Shown here: piece by piece, positions 19,321-27,270 of the stretch
How positions within the stretch are numbered: position 1 is the first letter of the stretch
Layout: every line of letters starts with the position of its first letter
NCBI RefSeq assembly: GCF_021432765.1
Contig: NZ_CP058908.1
Span: 698,001-762,000, forward strand
Reading direction: 5' to 3'
DNA: 64,000 bases
DNA from: Pseudomonas phenolilytica
GTDB taxonomy: Bacteria; Pseudomonadota; Gammaproteobacteria; Pseudomonadales; Pseudomonadaceae
Made by a program: the position numbers and the translations under genes
Notes under the pieces: model-generated
What the model saw: the letters and a program-made list of their open reading frames with translations, nothing else
What the model was told of the DNA's origin: nothing
Database searches by the model: none

Positions 19321-20943
19321 ATGCTGAAGAATTTCTCGCTGACCGCCAAATTGTCCCTGGTCCCCGCCGTGGCGCTGTTCGGGCTGGTGCTGTACGTTTT
19401 CTACACCTCGCTGCAACTCTCGGCGACCGACTCCCGGCTGGAGCGGCTGGAAACCCGCAGCTACCCGACGCTGGAAAAGACCGACGCAGTGATCTTCCAG
19501 TTCTCCCGCGTGCCGGCGTTGTTGAACAACGCCGTGGCCGCCGGCGAACCCGGCGTGCTCGACGAGGCGCGCCAGGTACTGCAGCAGATCGACACGCAAC
19601 AGCAGTCGCTGGCCACGCTGCTGGCCGACCAGCGCGCCCAGCAACAGGCGCTGGAGGAGTGGCGCACGGCAGTGCGCGGCTATGCCGACAACGCCCTCGC
19701 CGCCTCCGGCAAGCTGATCGACGGCAGCGCCTCGTTCGACGATCTGCGCCCGAGCCTCGACCGCATGGCCAGCGAGCTGGCCCAGGCCCAGCAGCTGGGC
19801 AGCACCTTCCGCGCGCAGGCCTACGGCGACTTCCAGCAGACCCTGGCACAGACCCGCGAGACCAATGCGGCCACCACGCGCCTGGGCATCGTCATCAGCC
19901 TGGTGCTGGTGGTGCTGGTGGGGCTCGGCGCCTGGCTGGTGATCCGCAGCGTGATGGCCAACGTGCGCGGCGTGATCGCCTCGCTGCAATCGATCGCCCG
20001 CGGCGACGGCGACCTGAGCCAGCGCGTCAACGTCGAGTCGAACGACGAGATCGGCGCCATGATCGAGCTGTTCAACGGCTTTCTCGACAAGCTGCAGGGC
20101 ACCATCCGCCAGATCATCGAGGCGGCCAACCCGCTCGGCCAGGTTTCCAAGGAGCTGTACCAGCTCACCCAGGGCGCGGAAGAGAACGCCAAGTCGCAGC
20201 AGCACCACACCGACTCGATCACTCGCGACATCCTCACCATGACCGGCAGCATCCAGGAAGTGGCGCAGCGTTCGCGGCAGGCCTCCGATCAGGCCAACGC
20301 CGCGGCGCGCCAGACCGCCAGCGCGCGCGAGCACGTCAGCAGCCTGTCGACCGGCATCAGCGACCTGGGCGACAGCGTGATGGGCGCGGTCAAGGCGATG
20401 GAGCAGCTGGAAGAAGAAACCCAGGAAGTCGGCTCGGTGCTGACCGTGATCCGCAGCATCGCCGAACAGACCAACCTGCTGGCGCTGAACGCCGCCATCG
20501 AAGCGGCCCGCGCCGGCGAGCAGGGCCGTGGCTTCGCCGTGGTCGCCGACGAGGTGCGCAACCTGGCGCAGAAAACCGCCGCGTCCACCGCCGAGATCCA
20601 GCAGATCATCCAGCGCCTGCAGAACAGCGCCAACACGGTGCTCAACGTGATGACCAGCAATGGCGAGAAGTCCCGCGCCAGCATCCAGCGCTCGGTCGAG
20701 GCCACCGAGCTGCTGCAGACCATCGCCCGCACGGTCAACCAGATCGACGAACTCAACGCCGGCATCGCCCAGTTCACTCAGGAGCAGATCGGCCTGTCGA
20801 GTTCCATCCAACAAGAAACCCAAGTGTTGCAGCAGGACGCACAAGCAACCGCCAACGGCGCCGAAGCCACCGCCCGCCTGGGCGAGCAGCTGGTGACGAC
20901 CGGAGACCACCTGCGCGCCGCCACCAATCAATTCCGCGTTTAA
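19321..20943 (+). CDS. Methyl-accepting chemotaxis protein
   Basis: Inner-membrane chemoreceptor of 540 residues. TM1 is at about 11-31, followed by a periplasmic helical domain of about 155 residues without a recognised cache fold. TM2 is at about 188-208, then a HAMP domain with [16 protein letters not shown]. The cytoplasmic signalling hairpin has its tip at about 377-415 ([33 protein letters not shown]). There is no C-terminal CheR-tethering pentapeptide. ATG 19321 has GGAG 8 nt upstream. It is followed at 16 bp by a porin and then a PstS-like protein on the same strand, which suggests the three act on the same ligand. Confidence 0.93.
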   Translation: MLKNFSLTAKLSLVPAVALFGLVLYVFYTSLQLSATDSRLERLETRSYPTLEKTDAVIFQFSRVPALLNNAVAAGEPGVLDEARQVLQQIDTQQQSLATLLADQRAQQQALEEWRTAVRGYADNALAASGKLIDGSASFDDLRPSLDRMASELAQAQQLGSTFRAQAYGDFQQTLAQTRETNAATTRLGIVISLVLVVLVGLGAWLVIRSVMANVRGVIASLQSIARGDGDLSQRVNVESNDEIGAMIELFNGFLDKLQGTIRQIIEAANPLGQVSKELYQLTQGAEENAKSQQHHTDSITRDILTMTGSIQEVAQRSRQASDQANAAARQTASAREHVSSLSTGISDLGDSVMGAVKAMEQLEEETQEVGSVLTVIRSIAEQTNLLALNAAIEAARAGEQGRGFAVVADEVRNLAQKTAASTAEIQQIIQRLQNSANTVLNVMTSNGEKSRASIQRSVEATELLQTIARTVNQIDELNAGIAQFTQEQIGLSSSIQQETQVLQQDAQATANGAEATARLGEQLVTTGDHLRAATNQFRV

Positions 20944-20959
20944 CCTTCTGGAGCATCAC

Positions 20960-22129
20960 ATGACTGCACTTCGTGTCGCCGGTCTGGCAGCCATCTGCCT
21001 GGCCGCCACCCCGGCCTTCGCCCTGGAACAGGGTGAACACCGTTTCAACGGTTTCGGGACCGTCGGCGTCACTCACCTGGGCGGTGAGGATGACGGCCGC
21101 AGCTACGGCATCAATGGCCAGACCAACGATTCCTGGCGCGGCGATCAGCTGTCCAAGTTCGGCGCGCAACTGAGCTATGGCCTCACCGACAGCGTCGGCG
21201 TGACCGTACAGGCCACCGCCAAGGCGCAGCAGGACGAGTGGAAAGCCAATCTGGAATGGGCCTACCTGTCCTGGCAGACCACCGACCAGCTGATGCTGCG
21301 CGCCGGCCGCCTGCGCAGCCCGGTGTACATGTATTCCGAAAGCCTCGACGTCGGCTACAGCTACCCGTGGCTGCGCCTGCCCGACGAGGTCTACAGCCAG
21401 GTGCAGGTGACCAACTACGAAGGTCTCGACGCGGTCTACACCGTGCCGTTGTCCTACGGTTCGGTGACCTTCCAGCTCGCCGGCGGCCAGGCCAAGAACC
21501 GTGACTATTACGCCTACGACGACCAGTTCGATATCGATTACGACAAGCTGTTCGGCGCCAGCGTCAGCCTGGCCACCAACCAGTTCGGCACGCTGCGCAT
21601 CGGTTACGTCGAAGCGGATATCACCACCGATATCAACGGCACCGTGAACAACTACCTCACCGGCAATCCGAACGACAACCTTTCGCTGCTGGTGCTGGAC
21701 AAGGAAAAGGGCAAGTTCACCTCGATCGGCTACCAGTACGACAACGGCACCTGGGTCAGCAACAACGAGTGGACCTCGCGCATGATCGAGAACGACGGTC
21801 TGGAAGCGATCGACTCGTTCTACCTGATGGGTGGTCGCCGCTTCGGCGATTTCCTGCCGCACGTCACCTATGCGCAGCTGGACGACAACGGCGGTCGCCA
21901 GAGTTCCTGGACGCTGGGCCTGAACTACCAGGCGGCGCCGACTGTGGTGGTGAAGGGCGAGTACAAGCGCGTCGACACCCAGAACGGCTACGACGGCGTG
22001 TTCACCCGTAACGCCCAGGAAGTCTTCGACAACGAAGTCCACAGCCGCTTCGGTGGTGCACTCGGCGGCGCTCCGGCCCGCAACTACGACGGCGACATCG
22101 TTTCCGTCGGCGTCGATTTCGTCTTCTGA
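20960..22129 (+). CDS. Outer-membrane porin-like beta-barrel protein
   Basis: 389 residues with a signal peptide (MTALRVAGLAAICLAATPAFA). The mature chain of alternating amphipathic strands ends in DIVSVGVDFVF, whose C-terminal Phe is the classic outer-membrane insertion signal. Sequence such as RFNGFGTVGVTHLGGED at the mature N-terminus and LMLRAGRLRSPVYMYSES is typical of porin-like proteins from the Gram-negative porin clan, but I cannot name the substrate. It sits 16 bp after the chemoreceptor and 11 bp before the PstS-like gene, with GGAGC before its ATG, and is almost certainly co-transcribed. Confidence 0.85.
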   Translation: MTALRVAGLAAICLAATPAFALEQGEHRFNGFGTVGVTHLGGEDDGRSYGINGQTNDSWRGDQLSKFGAQLSYGLTDSVGVTVQATAKAQQDEWKANLEWAYLSWQTTDQLMLRAGRLRSPVYMYSESLDVGYSYPWLRLPDEVYSQVQVTNYEGLDAVYTVPLSYGSVTFQLAGGQAKNRDYYAYDDQFDIDYDKLFGASVSLATNQFGTLRIGYVEADITTDINGTVNNYLTGNPNDNLSLLVLDKEKGKFTSIGYQYDNGTWVSNNEWTSRMIENDGLEAIDSFYLMGGRRFGDFLPHVTYAQLDDNGGRQSSWTLGLNYQAAPTVVVKGEYKRVDTQNGYDGVFTRNAQEVFDNEVHSRFGGALGGAPARNYDGDIVSVGVDFVF

Positions 22130-22140
22130 GGAGCGTCCCG

Positions 22141-22545
22141 ATGAAAGCATTCCTTCGCATCCTCACCGCCGCCACGCTGCTCGGCGCAGCTTCCCTGGCC
22201 CAGGCCGAGGTCGCGGTGATCGTCAATTCCGCCGCGGCCAAGACGCCGTCGCAGTCGGACGTCGCCAACATCTTCCTCGGCAAGGACAAGTCCATGAAGG
22301 GCGTCGACCAGGCCGGCTGGAATCCGGTCAAGGAAGCCTTCTACGCCGGTGTGACCAGCAAGAATGAGTCGCAGCTGAAGTCCTACTGGTCCGGGCTGAT
22401 CTTCACCGGCAAGGGTCAGCCGCTGCCCAGCGTCGCCGACGATGCCGCCGTGGTGGCCAAGGTCGGCGCCGAAGCCGATGCCATCGGCTATGTCGACAGC
22501 GCCGCGGTCAACGGCTCGGTCAAGGTGCTGTTCACCCTGCCCTGA
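22141..22545 (+). CDS. Small PstS-like periplasmic binding-domain protein
   Basis: 134 residues with a signal peptide (cleaved after AQA, about residue 22). The mature part, with VAVIVNSAAAKTPSQSDVANIFLGKDK and later DAIGYVDSAAVNGSVKVL, matches the short PstS-like/PBP-like domain annotated as phosphate ABC transporter substrate-binding protein. It is about half the size of real PstS and no ABC permease is nearby, so a role in transport by an ABC system is unlikely. Its place after a chemoreceptor and a porin suggests ligand presentation to the receptor. A terminator follows 18 bp downstream. Confidence 0.8.
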   Translation: MKAFLRILTAATLLGAASLAQAEVAVIVNSAAAKTPSQSDVANIFLGKDKSMKGVDQAGWNPVKEAFYAGVTSKNESQLKSYWSGLIFTGKGQPLPSVADDAAVVAKVGAEADAIGYVDSAAVNGSVKVLFTLP

Positions 22546-22560
22546 TCCAGGCCGCAGCGA

Positions 22561-22586
22561 AAGCCGCCCCTCCGGGCGGCTTTTTC
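22561..22586 (+). terminator. Rho-independent terminator after the receptor-porin-binding protein run
   Basis: Perfect 7-bp stem GCCGCCC / GGGCGGC (22564-22570 and 22575-22581) with a CTCC loop and five T after it. Confidence 0.92.
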
Positions 22587-22595
22587 ATCCCCGCC

Positions 22596-22922
22596 TCAAT
22601 AAGCGCCGCGCGCGCCGCCTTCGCCGCCCGTGCCGGTGCTGCCCGGCTCGCCATGCCGCTTGCCGTCGGCGCCCTGGTCGATTTCCGTGGCCTTGGAGCC
22701 ATCGTTGCCGGTGCCCTGGGTATCGGTACTGCCACCCTTGCCGGTGGCGGAATTCTGCGCCGCGCTGCCGAAGCCCTTGCCGCTGTAATCGCCTCCGTGG
22801 GCGCTTTCCTCCATCGCCTCCTGGCCGTTCTCCGAACGGCTATTGGCGTTGTCGGGAGCGGCCTGCACGCCAGCGGCCAGCAGGGCGGCAAACGCCAGTA
22901 CGGTCATCTGAATCGGCTTCAT
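22596..22922 (-). CDS. Small secreted Gly/Ser-rich protein, unknown function
   Basis: 108 residues. ATG 22922 has GAGGTGA at good spacing, and the N-terminus MKPIQMTVLAFAALLAAGVQA is a clear signal peptide. The mature part is low-complexity and disordered-looking, rich in Gly, Ser, Asn, Thr and acidic residues, without cysteines, and ends GEGGARGAY. I do not recognise a family. It is convergent with the PstS-like gene and divergent from the CsgD-like regulator, so it might belong with the curli-type locus, but nothing in the sequence proves this. Confidence 0.75.
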   Translation of the reverse strand: MKPIQMTVLAFAALLAAGVQAAPDNANSRSENGQEAMEESAHGGDYSGKGFGSAAQNSATGKGGSTDTQGTGNDGSKATEIDQGADGKRHGEPGSTGTGGEGGARGAY

Positions 22923-23168
22923 GATCGTCACCTCTGTGAGGGGTTGCCTAAATTCGGGCAACGGCGAACGCACAAGGTTTCATCGCGCCGGGAACAACCG
23001 GGCGGTCGGCGCACGGCTTAAGCGCTCGCGCTCGTTGCTAGCAATCCTCCTACTGATTGCCATCACGTTGGCGACCGTTTCCCGCACCACAACTGAACTT
23101 CGCCACAGAGTGCTGGTCGCTTATTAACTTTTTCCACCACTCCCCGCTCGACTGACCAGGTACCGAAC

Positions 23169-23822
23169 ATGGATGAAGATCGTACGCAGGACGCCCACGC
23201 GCCGACCGTCACGCTGCTGACCGGCAATGAACTGCTGGGGCTGTTCTTCCGCCACTTTCTGGGCGAGCAGGCGCAACTGAACGTCCGTCTGGCCGATTTC
23301 CGCCAGGCGCCGGAGGCACGCGCGGATCTGATCCTCGTCGATGCCGGCCAGGCGCAGACCGAAGAGCTGTCCGGGCTGATCGATCAGCTCGACGAACGCG
23401 CGCCGCTGGCACTGGTGAACATCGTTCCGCAACAGGCCGAGCAGCTGCTCGACAAGCATCCGGGCATACGCGGCGTGTTCTACAGCCACGCCACCCGCGA
23501 GCACCTGCTCAAGGGCATCGGCACGCTGCTCGCCGGCGGCGACTGGCTGCCGCGCCTGCTGATGGAGCGCCTGCTCGGCCAGCTGCGGCGGATGCGCCGG
23601 CTGGCCGAGAGCAAGGCCACGCTGACACTGCGCGAGCGGGAAATTCTCACGCTGGCCGGCAAGGGCCTGTCGAATGCGGAAATCGCCGAGCAGCTGTGCC
23701 TGAGCCCGCACACCATCAAGAGTCACATCCACAACCTGCTGCGCAAGATCGGTGCATCCAACCGGGCCGAGGCGGCCTACCTGCTGCGCAGCCGCCTCGA
23801 CTGGGACGAATGCCGCGCCTGA
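23169..23822 (+). CDS. CsgD-like LuxR-family transcription regulator
   Basis: 217 residues. The N-terminal half (1-130) is a degenerate receiver-like domain: it keeps LILVDAG but lacks the usual acidic pocket, as in CsgD. The C-terminal half (150-210) is a LuxR/GerE helix-turn-helix with LTLREREILTLAGKGLSNAEIAEQLCLSPHTIKSHIHNL. It is followed after 25 bp by a curlin-repeat protein and then a CsgH-like gene, so control of curli-type fibre synthesis is the natural reading. It is the first gene of the unit, and its 246-bp upstream gap holds the promoter shared with the divergent Gly-rich gene. Confidence 0.88.
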   Translation: MDEDRTQDAHAPTVTLLTGNELLGLFFRHFLGEQAQLNVRLADFRQAPEARADLILVDAGQAQTEELSGLIDQLDERAPLALVNIVPQQAEQLLDKHPGIRGVFYSHATREHLLKGIGTLLAGGDWLPRLLMERLLGQLRRMRRLAESKATLTLREREILTLAGKGLSNAEIAEQLCLSPHTIKSHIHNLLRKIGASNRAEAAYLLRSRLDWDECRA

Positions 23823-23847
23823 CCACCCGTCGCCCGAGGAATCACCC

Positions 23848-24786
23848 ATGTTCAGAACTTCGTCATTCGCCCTGCTCCTGCTGTTCGGTGCCACCGCTGC
23901 GCTCGCCGAAAACAGCGCGCGTCAGGAACAGGACGGCAGCGCCAACCTCGCCAGCGTGACGCAAAGCCAGGCCATAGACGCCCGCGCCGAGCAGCTGCAG
24001 TCCGGCGACGACAATACCAGCGACCTCCAGCAGAGCGGCGAAGGCAACAGTGCGCTGATTCGACAACTGGGCGAAGGCAACGACGCCCGCGTGCAGCAGG
24101 TCGCCGATAGCCATTTCAACCAAGCCGCCATCTACCAGCAGGGCGCCGGCAACGCCATCGAGGTGGAGCAGAGCGGGCGGGCCAACGTGCTGCAGGCACA
24201 CAGCGTGGGCGAGGACAACCTCATCCGCGTGCAACAGACCGGCTTCGCCAACGCCGAGGTGAGCCAGATCGGCGTCGGCAATCTGCTGAGCGTCGTCCAG
24301 CAGGGCTTTTACGAAGGCTCGACCCTGGTCGTGGCGCAGGATGGCGAGGCCAACCTGGCGATGATCGAGCAAGGCGATGGCAATCGCCTGCGCCTCGAAC
24401 AGAGCGGGGTGCTGAACAGCGCGGCGATCCGCCAGGACAGCTACCACAACGAACTCGACTTCGCCCAGCGTGGCAACGACAACCGCCTCGACGTGGCGCA
24501 GACCGGCTACGGCTCGCGCATCGAGGGCAGCACGAGCGGCAATCGCAACGCGGTAGAGATCAGCCAGTCGCATGCGCTGAACCGCGCCAGCGTGGTGCAG
24601 AACGGCGACGACAACCTGGCCCGCATCGAGCAGGCCTACGAGAACCATCAGGCCGAGATCAGCCAGCTCGGCAGCGCCAACGAAGCCGTCATCCGTCAGA
24701 GCATGGCGGCCGGCGTCTACACTGGTCACAGTGCCCTGATCCAGCAGAACGGCAACGGCAACCAGGCGACCATCGTCCAGCAGTGA
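23848..24786 (+). CDS. Curlin-repeat amyloid fibre subunit (CsgA/CsgB-like)
   Basis: 312 residues: a signal peptide (MFRTSSFALLLLFGATAALA) then about a dozen curlin-type repeats of 20-24 residues. The consensus is Q-x-G-x-x-N-x-A-x-I-x-Q, for example QSGEGNSALIRQLGEGNDA and QNGNGNQATIVQQ at the very end. Regular Gln and Asn spacing predicts a beta-solenoid amyloid. It is about twice the size of E. coli CsgA (151). CGAGGAA precedes ATG 23848. No second major curlin gene is present in the window, so whether this acts as fibre, nucleator or both cannot be decided. Confidence 0.9.
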   Translation: MFRTSSFALLLLFGATAALAENSARQEQDGSANLASVTQSQAIDARAEQLQSGDDNTSDLQQSGEGNSALIRQLGEGNDARVQQVADSHFNQAAIYQQGAGNAIEVEQSGRANVLQAHSVGEDNLIRVQQTGFANAEVSQIGVGNLLSVVQQGFYEGSTLVVAQDGEANLAMIEQGDGNRLRLEQSGVLNSAAIRQDSYHNELDFAQRGNDNRLDVAQTGYGSRIEGSTSGNRNAVEISQSHALNRASVVQNGDDNLARIEQAYENHQAEISQLGSANEAVIRQSMAAGVYTGHSALIQQNGNGNQATIVQQ

Positions 24787-24864
24787 CGCCACGCCCGCCG
24801 CGCCACGGATTGGCTGCGCACCGCCCGGCGCTGTCGAGCGGTGCCTTTCGAGGAGGCAGAACGG

Positions 24865-25266
24865 ATGCTCGACCTGATTTTCGCCCAGTGGCTCGCCGCC
24901 ACGGCACCCGCAGTGGCACCCGCAGTGGATGCCAGCCTGGAGCTGCGCGGCGTCGCCGAGCAGCGCGTGGAGCTGGCGCTGTGCTTCCAGGGTAGCGGCC
25001 AGCACGTGCGTTACCGGCTGCAGGTCCGCTCGCGCAGTCAGGCCGGCACCTCGCGCAGCGACCAGGCCGGTGCGCTGGTGGCCGGCGCCACCCGTCAGTG
25101 CCCGCTGCGCAATCGTCTCGGCGTGGCGCAGGACGGCCAGATCAGCGCCGAACTGCACTGGTGGATCGACGATGTCGAACAGCCGTTGCTCGAACGCCGC
25201 TGGCCGCAGGAGGAAGACGAAGCCCCACCCGCGCTGCCGCCGCGCGAAGGCGAAGTGGTCGCCTGA
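24865..25266 (+). CDS. csgH: CsgH-like curli assembly chaperone
   Basis: 133 residues with ATG 24865 preceded by AGGAGG at 8 nt; a GTG at 24841 is the alternative start but lies upstream of that site. The core (about 30-115) has the small beta-sandwich pattern of CsgH/CsgC-type curlin chaperones, with VELALCFQGSGQHVRYRLQVRS, then SQAGTSRSDQAG, then a final strand ISAELHWWI. CsgH blocks premature curlin polymerisation in the periplasm. The N-terminus is only weakly signal-like. It directly follows the curlin gene. The C-terminal 20 residues are acidic and proline-rich. Identification is by pattern and context. Confidence 0.7.
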   Translation: MLDLIFAQWLAATAPAVAPAVDASLELRGVAEQRVELALCFQGSGQHVRYRLQVRSRSQAGTSRSDQAGALVAGATRQCPLRNRLGVAQDGQISAELHWWIDDVEQPLLERRWPQEEDEAPPALPPREGEVVA

Positions 25267-25273
25267 GGCAGTG

Positions 25274-25948
25274 TCAGCCCGGCGCCGGCGCGCCACCGGC
25301 CAGATGCTCGATGAACCAGTCGCCAGCCAGCCGGGTCACTTCATCCAGCGTGCCCGGCTCGTCGAACAGGTGCGTCGCGCCGGCCACCACCTCCAGCCGA
25401 CGCACACCCGGCAGATATTCGAGCGCTGCCCGGTTGAGCGCCAACACTTCGCCATCCCGGCCACCGACGATGAACAGCGTCGGCACGCCAACCTGCGCCA
25501 GCGAATGCTCGGCCAGATCGACCCGGCCGCCACGCGATACCACCGCCGCAATGTCCGCCGGGCGCGACGCCGCGGTGATCAGCGCCGCGGCGGCACCGGT
25601 ACTGGCACCGAACAGGCCGATGCGCAGCGCGCGCAACGATTCGTCCTGACGCAGCTGGTCGATCACCCCGGTCAGGCGCTGGCTGAGCAGCGGAATATCG
25701 AAGCGCAGCTGGCGGGTGAGCTCGTCGAGCGGCTGTTCATGCTCGGTGAGCAGGTCGAACAGCAGCGTCGCCAGCCCGCGCGTGTTGAACGCCCGCGCCA
25801 CGCGCTGGTTGCGCGGGCTGTGCCGGCTGCTGCCACTGCCGTGGACGAACACCACCAGGCCGCCGGCGTTCGCCGGCACGCAGAGCTCACCGTGCAGCCG
25901 CGCCTTGCCGAGGGTAAAGCGCATGGGTATCGCGCCAGCAGTATTCAT
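25274..25948 (-). CDS. Alpha/beta hydrolase, dienelactone hydrolase-like
   Basis: 224-residue single-domain alpha/beta hydrolase. The oxyanion region VVFVHGSGSSRHSPRN is near residue 32, the nucleophile elbow GASTGAAAAL near 115, an Asp in VGGRDGEVL near 165 and the catalytic His in GATHLFDEPG near 195. The substrate is unknown. Its ATG overlaps the stop of the upstream phosphoribosyltransferase gene (ATGA), and fusions of these two domains exist in other bacteria, so the two probably act together. No signal peptide. Confidence 0.88.
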   Translation of the reverse strand: MNTAGAIPMRFTLGKARLHGELCVPANAGGLVVFVHGSGSSRHSPRNQRVARAFNTRGLATLLFDLLTEHEQPLDELTRQLRFDIPLLSQRLTGVIDQLRQDESLRALRIGLFGASTGAAAALITAASRPADIAAVVSRGGRVDLAEHSLAQVGVPTLFIVGGRDGEVLALNRAALEYLPGVRRLEVVAGATHLFDEPGTLDEVTRLAGDWFIEHLAGGAPAPG

Positions 25949-26613
25949 GGGCGCTGCCCTCCCCGGTTCCAGGCGCGCTGCAGCAGCTCCACGACCTCGG
26001 CGTCCGAGGTCTGGTCGAAGTTCACATACCAGCGGCCGATCGCGTAGAGATCGTGCGGCTGGTGCACGCAGACGACCTGCTCGGCCAGCTGCGCGAGCTG
26101 CGCAACGCTCTCCGGTGCCGCCACCGGCACGGCCACCACCACGCGCCCGGCACCCATCGCGCGCACCGCCCGTACCGCCGCGCGCATGGTCGCGCCGGTG
26201 GCCAGACCGTCGTCCACCAGAATCACCGTGCGCCCCTCCACCGCCGGGCGCGGATGCTGGCCCCGATAGGCCTGTTCGCGACGCTGCAGTTCGTGGCTTT
26301 CGCGGGCGATGGTGCCGTCGATTTCGGCCTGCGAGGCCTGGGTATAACGCACGATGTCCTCGTTCATCACCCGCACGCCGCCGCTGGCGATGGCGCCCAT
26401 CGCCAGTTCGCGATTGCCCGGTGCGCCGAGCTTGCGCACGACGAGGATGTCCAGCTCCAGGCCGAGCCGTTCAGCGACCTCGAAGGCGACCGGCACGCCA
26501 CCGCGCGGCAGGGCGAGTACCAGCGCGTCGGGCCAGTCGCCGGATTGCGCCAGTTGCTCGGCCAGCGCCCGACCGGCCTCGACGCGATCGGGGAAGGGAA
26601 TGGTCGGTGACAT
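25945..26613 (-). CDS. Phosphoribosyltransferase-fold protein
   Basis: 222 residues of the type I PRTase fold. The PRPP-binding loop VILVDDGLATGATM is near residue 122, and an N-terminal ALPRGGVPVAFEVAERLG stretch is typical of the stand-alone PRTases often found with stress or low-oxygen genes. The hood region gives no base specificity. It is first in a two-gene operon with an alpha/beta hydrolase and is divergent from the BCAM0308-like gene. Confidence 0.88.
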   Translation of the reverse strand: MSPTIPFPDRVEAGRALAEQLAQSGDWPDALVLALPRGGVPVAFEVAERLGLELDILVVRKLGAPGNRELAMGAIASGGVRVMNEDIVRYTQASQAEIDGTIARESHELQRREQAYRGQHPRPAVEGRTVILVDDGLATGATMRAAVRAVRAMGAGRVVVAVPVAAPESVAQLAQLAEQVVCVHQPHDLYAIGRWYVNFDQTSDAEVVELLQRAWNRGGQRP

Positions 26614-26772
26614 AAGCAGACCTCCTCGGCGGACAGACCTATTCAGTCTGGCTCAGGAATGCACGGCTGTCGGCAAATCCGCGGCACCCTGCGATCTGCC
26701 ACGGACGAGCTGTACGATGGCGCCGCTGGACTACGCTGAAATAGCCCTTTCACACCGTGTTGAGACTTCGCC

Positions 26773-27264
26773 ATGGACAAGCATCGTCAAAGCATCAGCG
26801 ACAAGCTGCTCAAACCCGAACACCACGATCCCTACCTCAGACCCTGGCACCAGCGCAGCGACACGCTATGCCCACAGTGCGGCGCGGCCTACCAGGCCGG
26901 GCGCTGGACCTGGCACGGTCTGGTCGACGCGAGCAACGCGGAAGAGGCCACCTGCCCAGCCTGCCAGCGCATCGCCGAGAACGTGCCGGCCGGCACGGTC
27001 AGCCTGCGCGGAGCCTTCGTCAAGCAGCATGCCGATGAGCTGTGCGGGCTGGTCCGCAACACCGAGGAGCTGGAGAAGAGCGAGCATCCGCTGGAACGGC
27101 TGATCGCCATCAGCGACAGCGCCGACGGCCTGGATGTGACCACCACCGGCCTGCACCTGGCTCAGCGCATCGGCCACGCGCTGGAGGCGGCCTACGACGG
27201 TGAATTGCAAATCCACTACAACCACGAGGAGTACTACGTCGACATCCACTGGCAGCGCGACTGA
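26773..27264 (+). CDS. BCAM0308-family protein with two zinc-ribbon CxxC pairs
   Basis: 163 residues. CPQCGAAY (near 33-40) and CPACQRIAENVPAG (near 62-75) form a probable zinc ribbon similar to NMD3-type modules. The rest is an alpha/beta domain ending in QIHYNHEEYYVDIHWQRD. Known only as the BCAM0308 family, small cytoplasmic proteins often encoded near universal-stress and anaerobic genes. No biochemical function is established. It converges on the molybdoenzyme operon with only 6 bp between the stops. Confidence 0.8.
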   Translation: MDKHRQSISDKLLKPEHHDPYLRPWHQRSDTLCPQCGAAYQAGRWTWHGLVDASNAEEATCPACQRIAENVPAGTVSLRGAFVKQHADELCGLVRNTEELEKSEHPLERLIAISDSADGLDVTTTGLHLAQRIGHALEAAYDGELQIHYNHEEYYVDIHWQRD

Positions 27265-27270
27265 GCGCGC

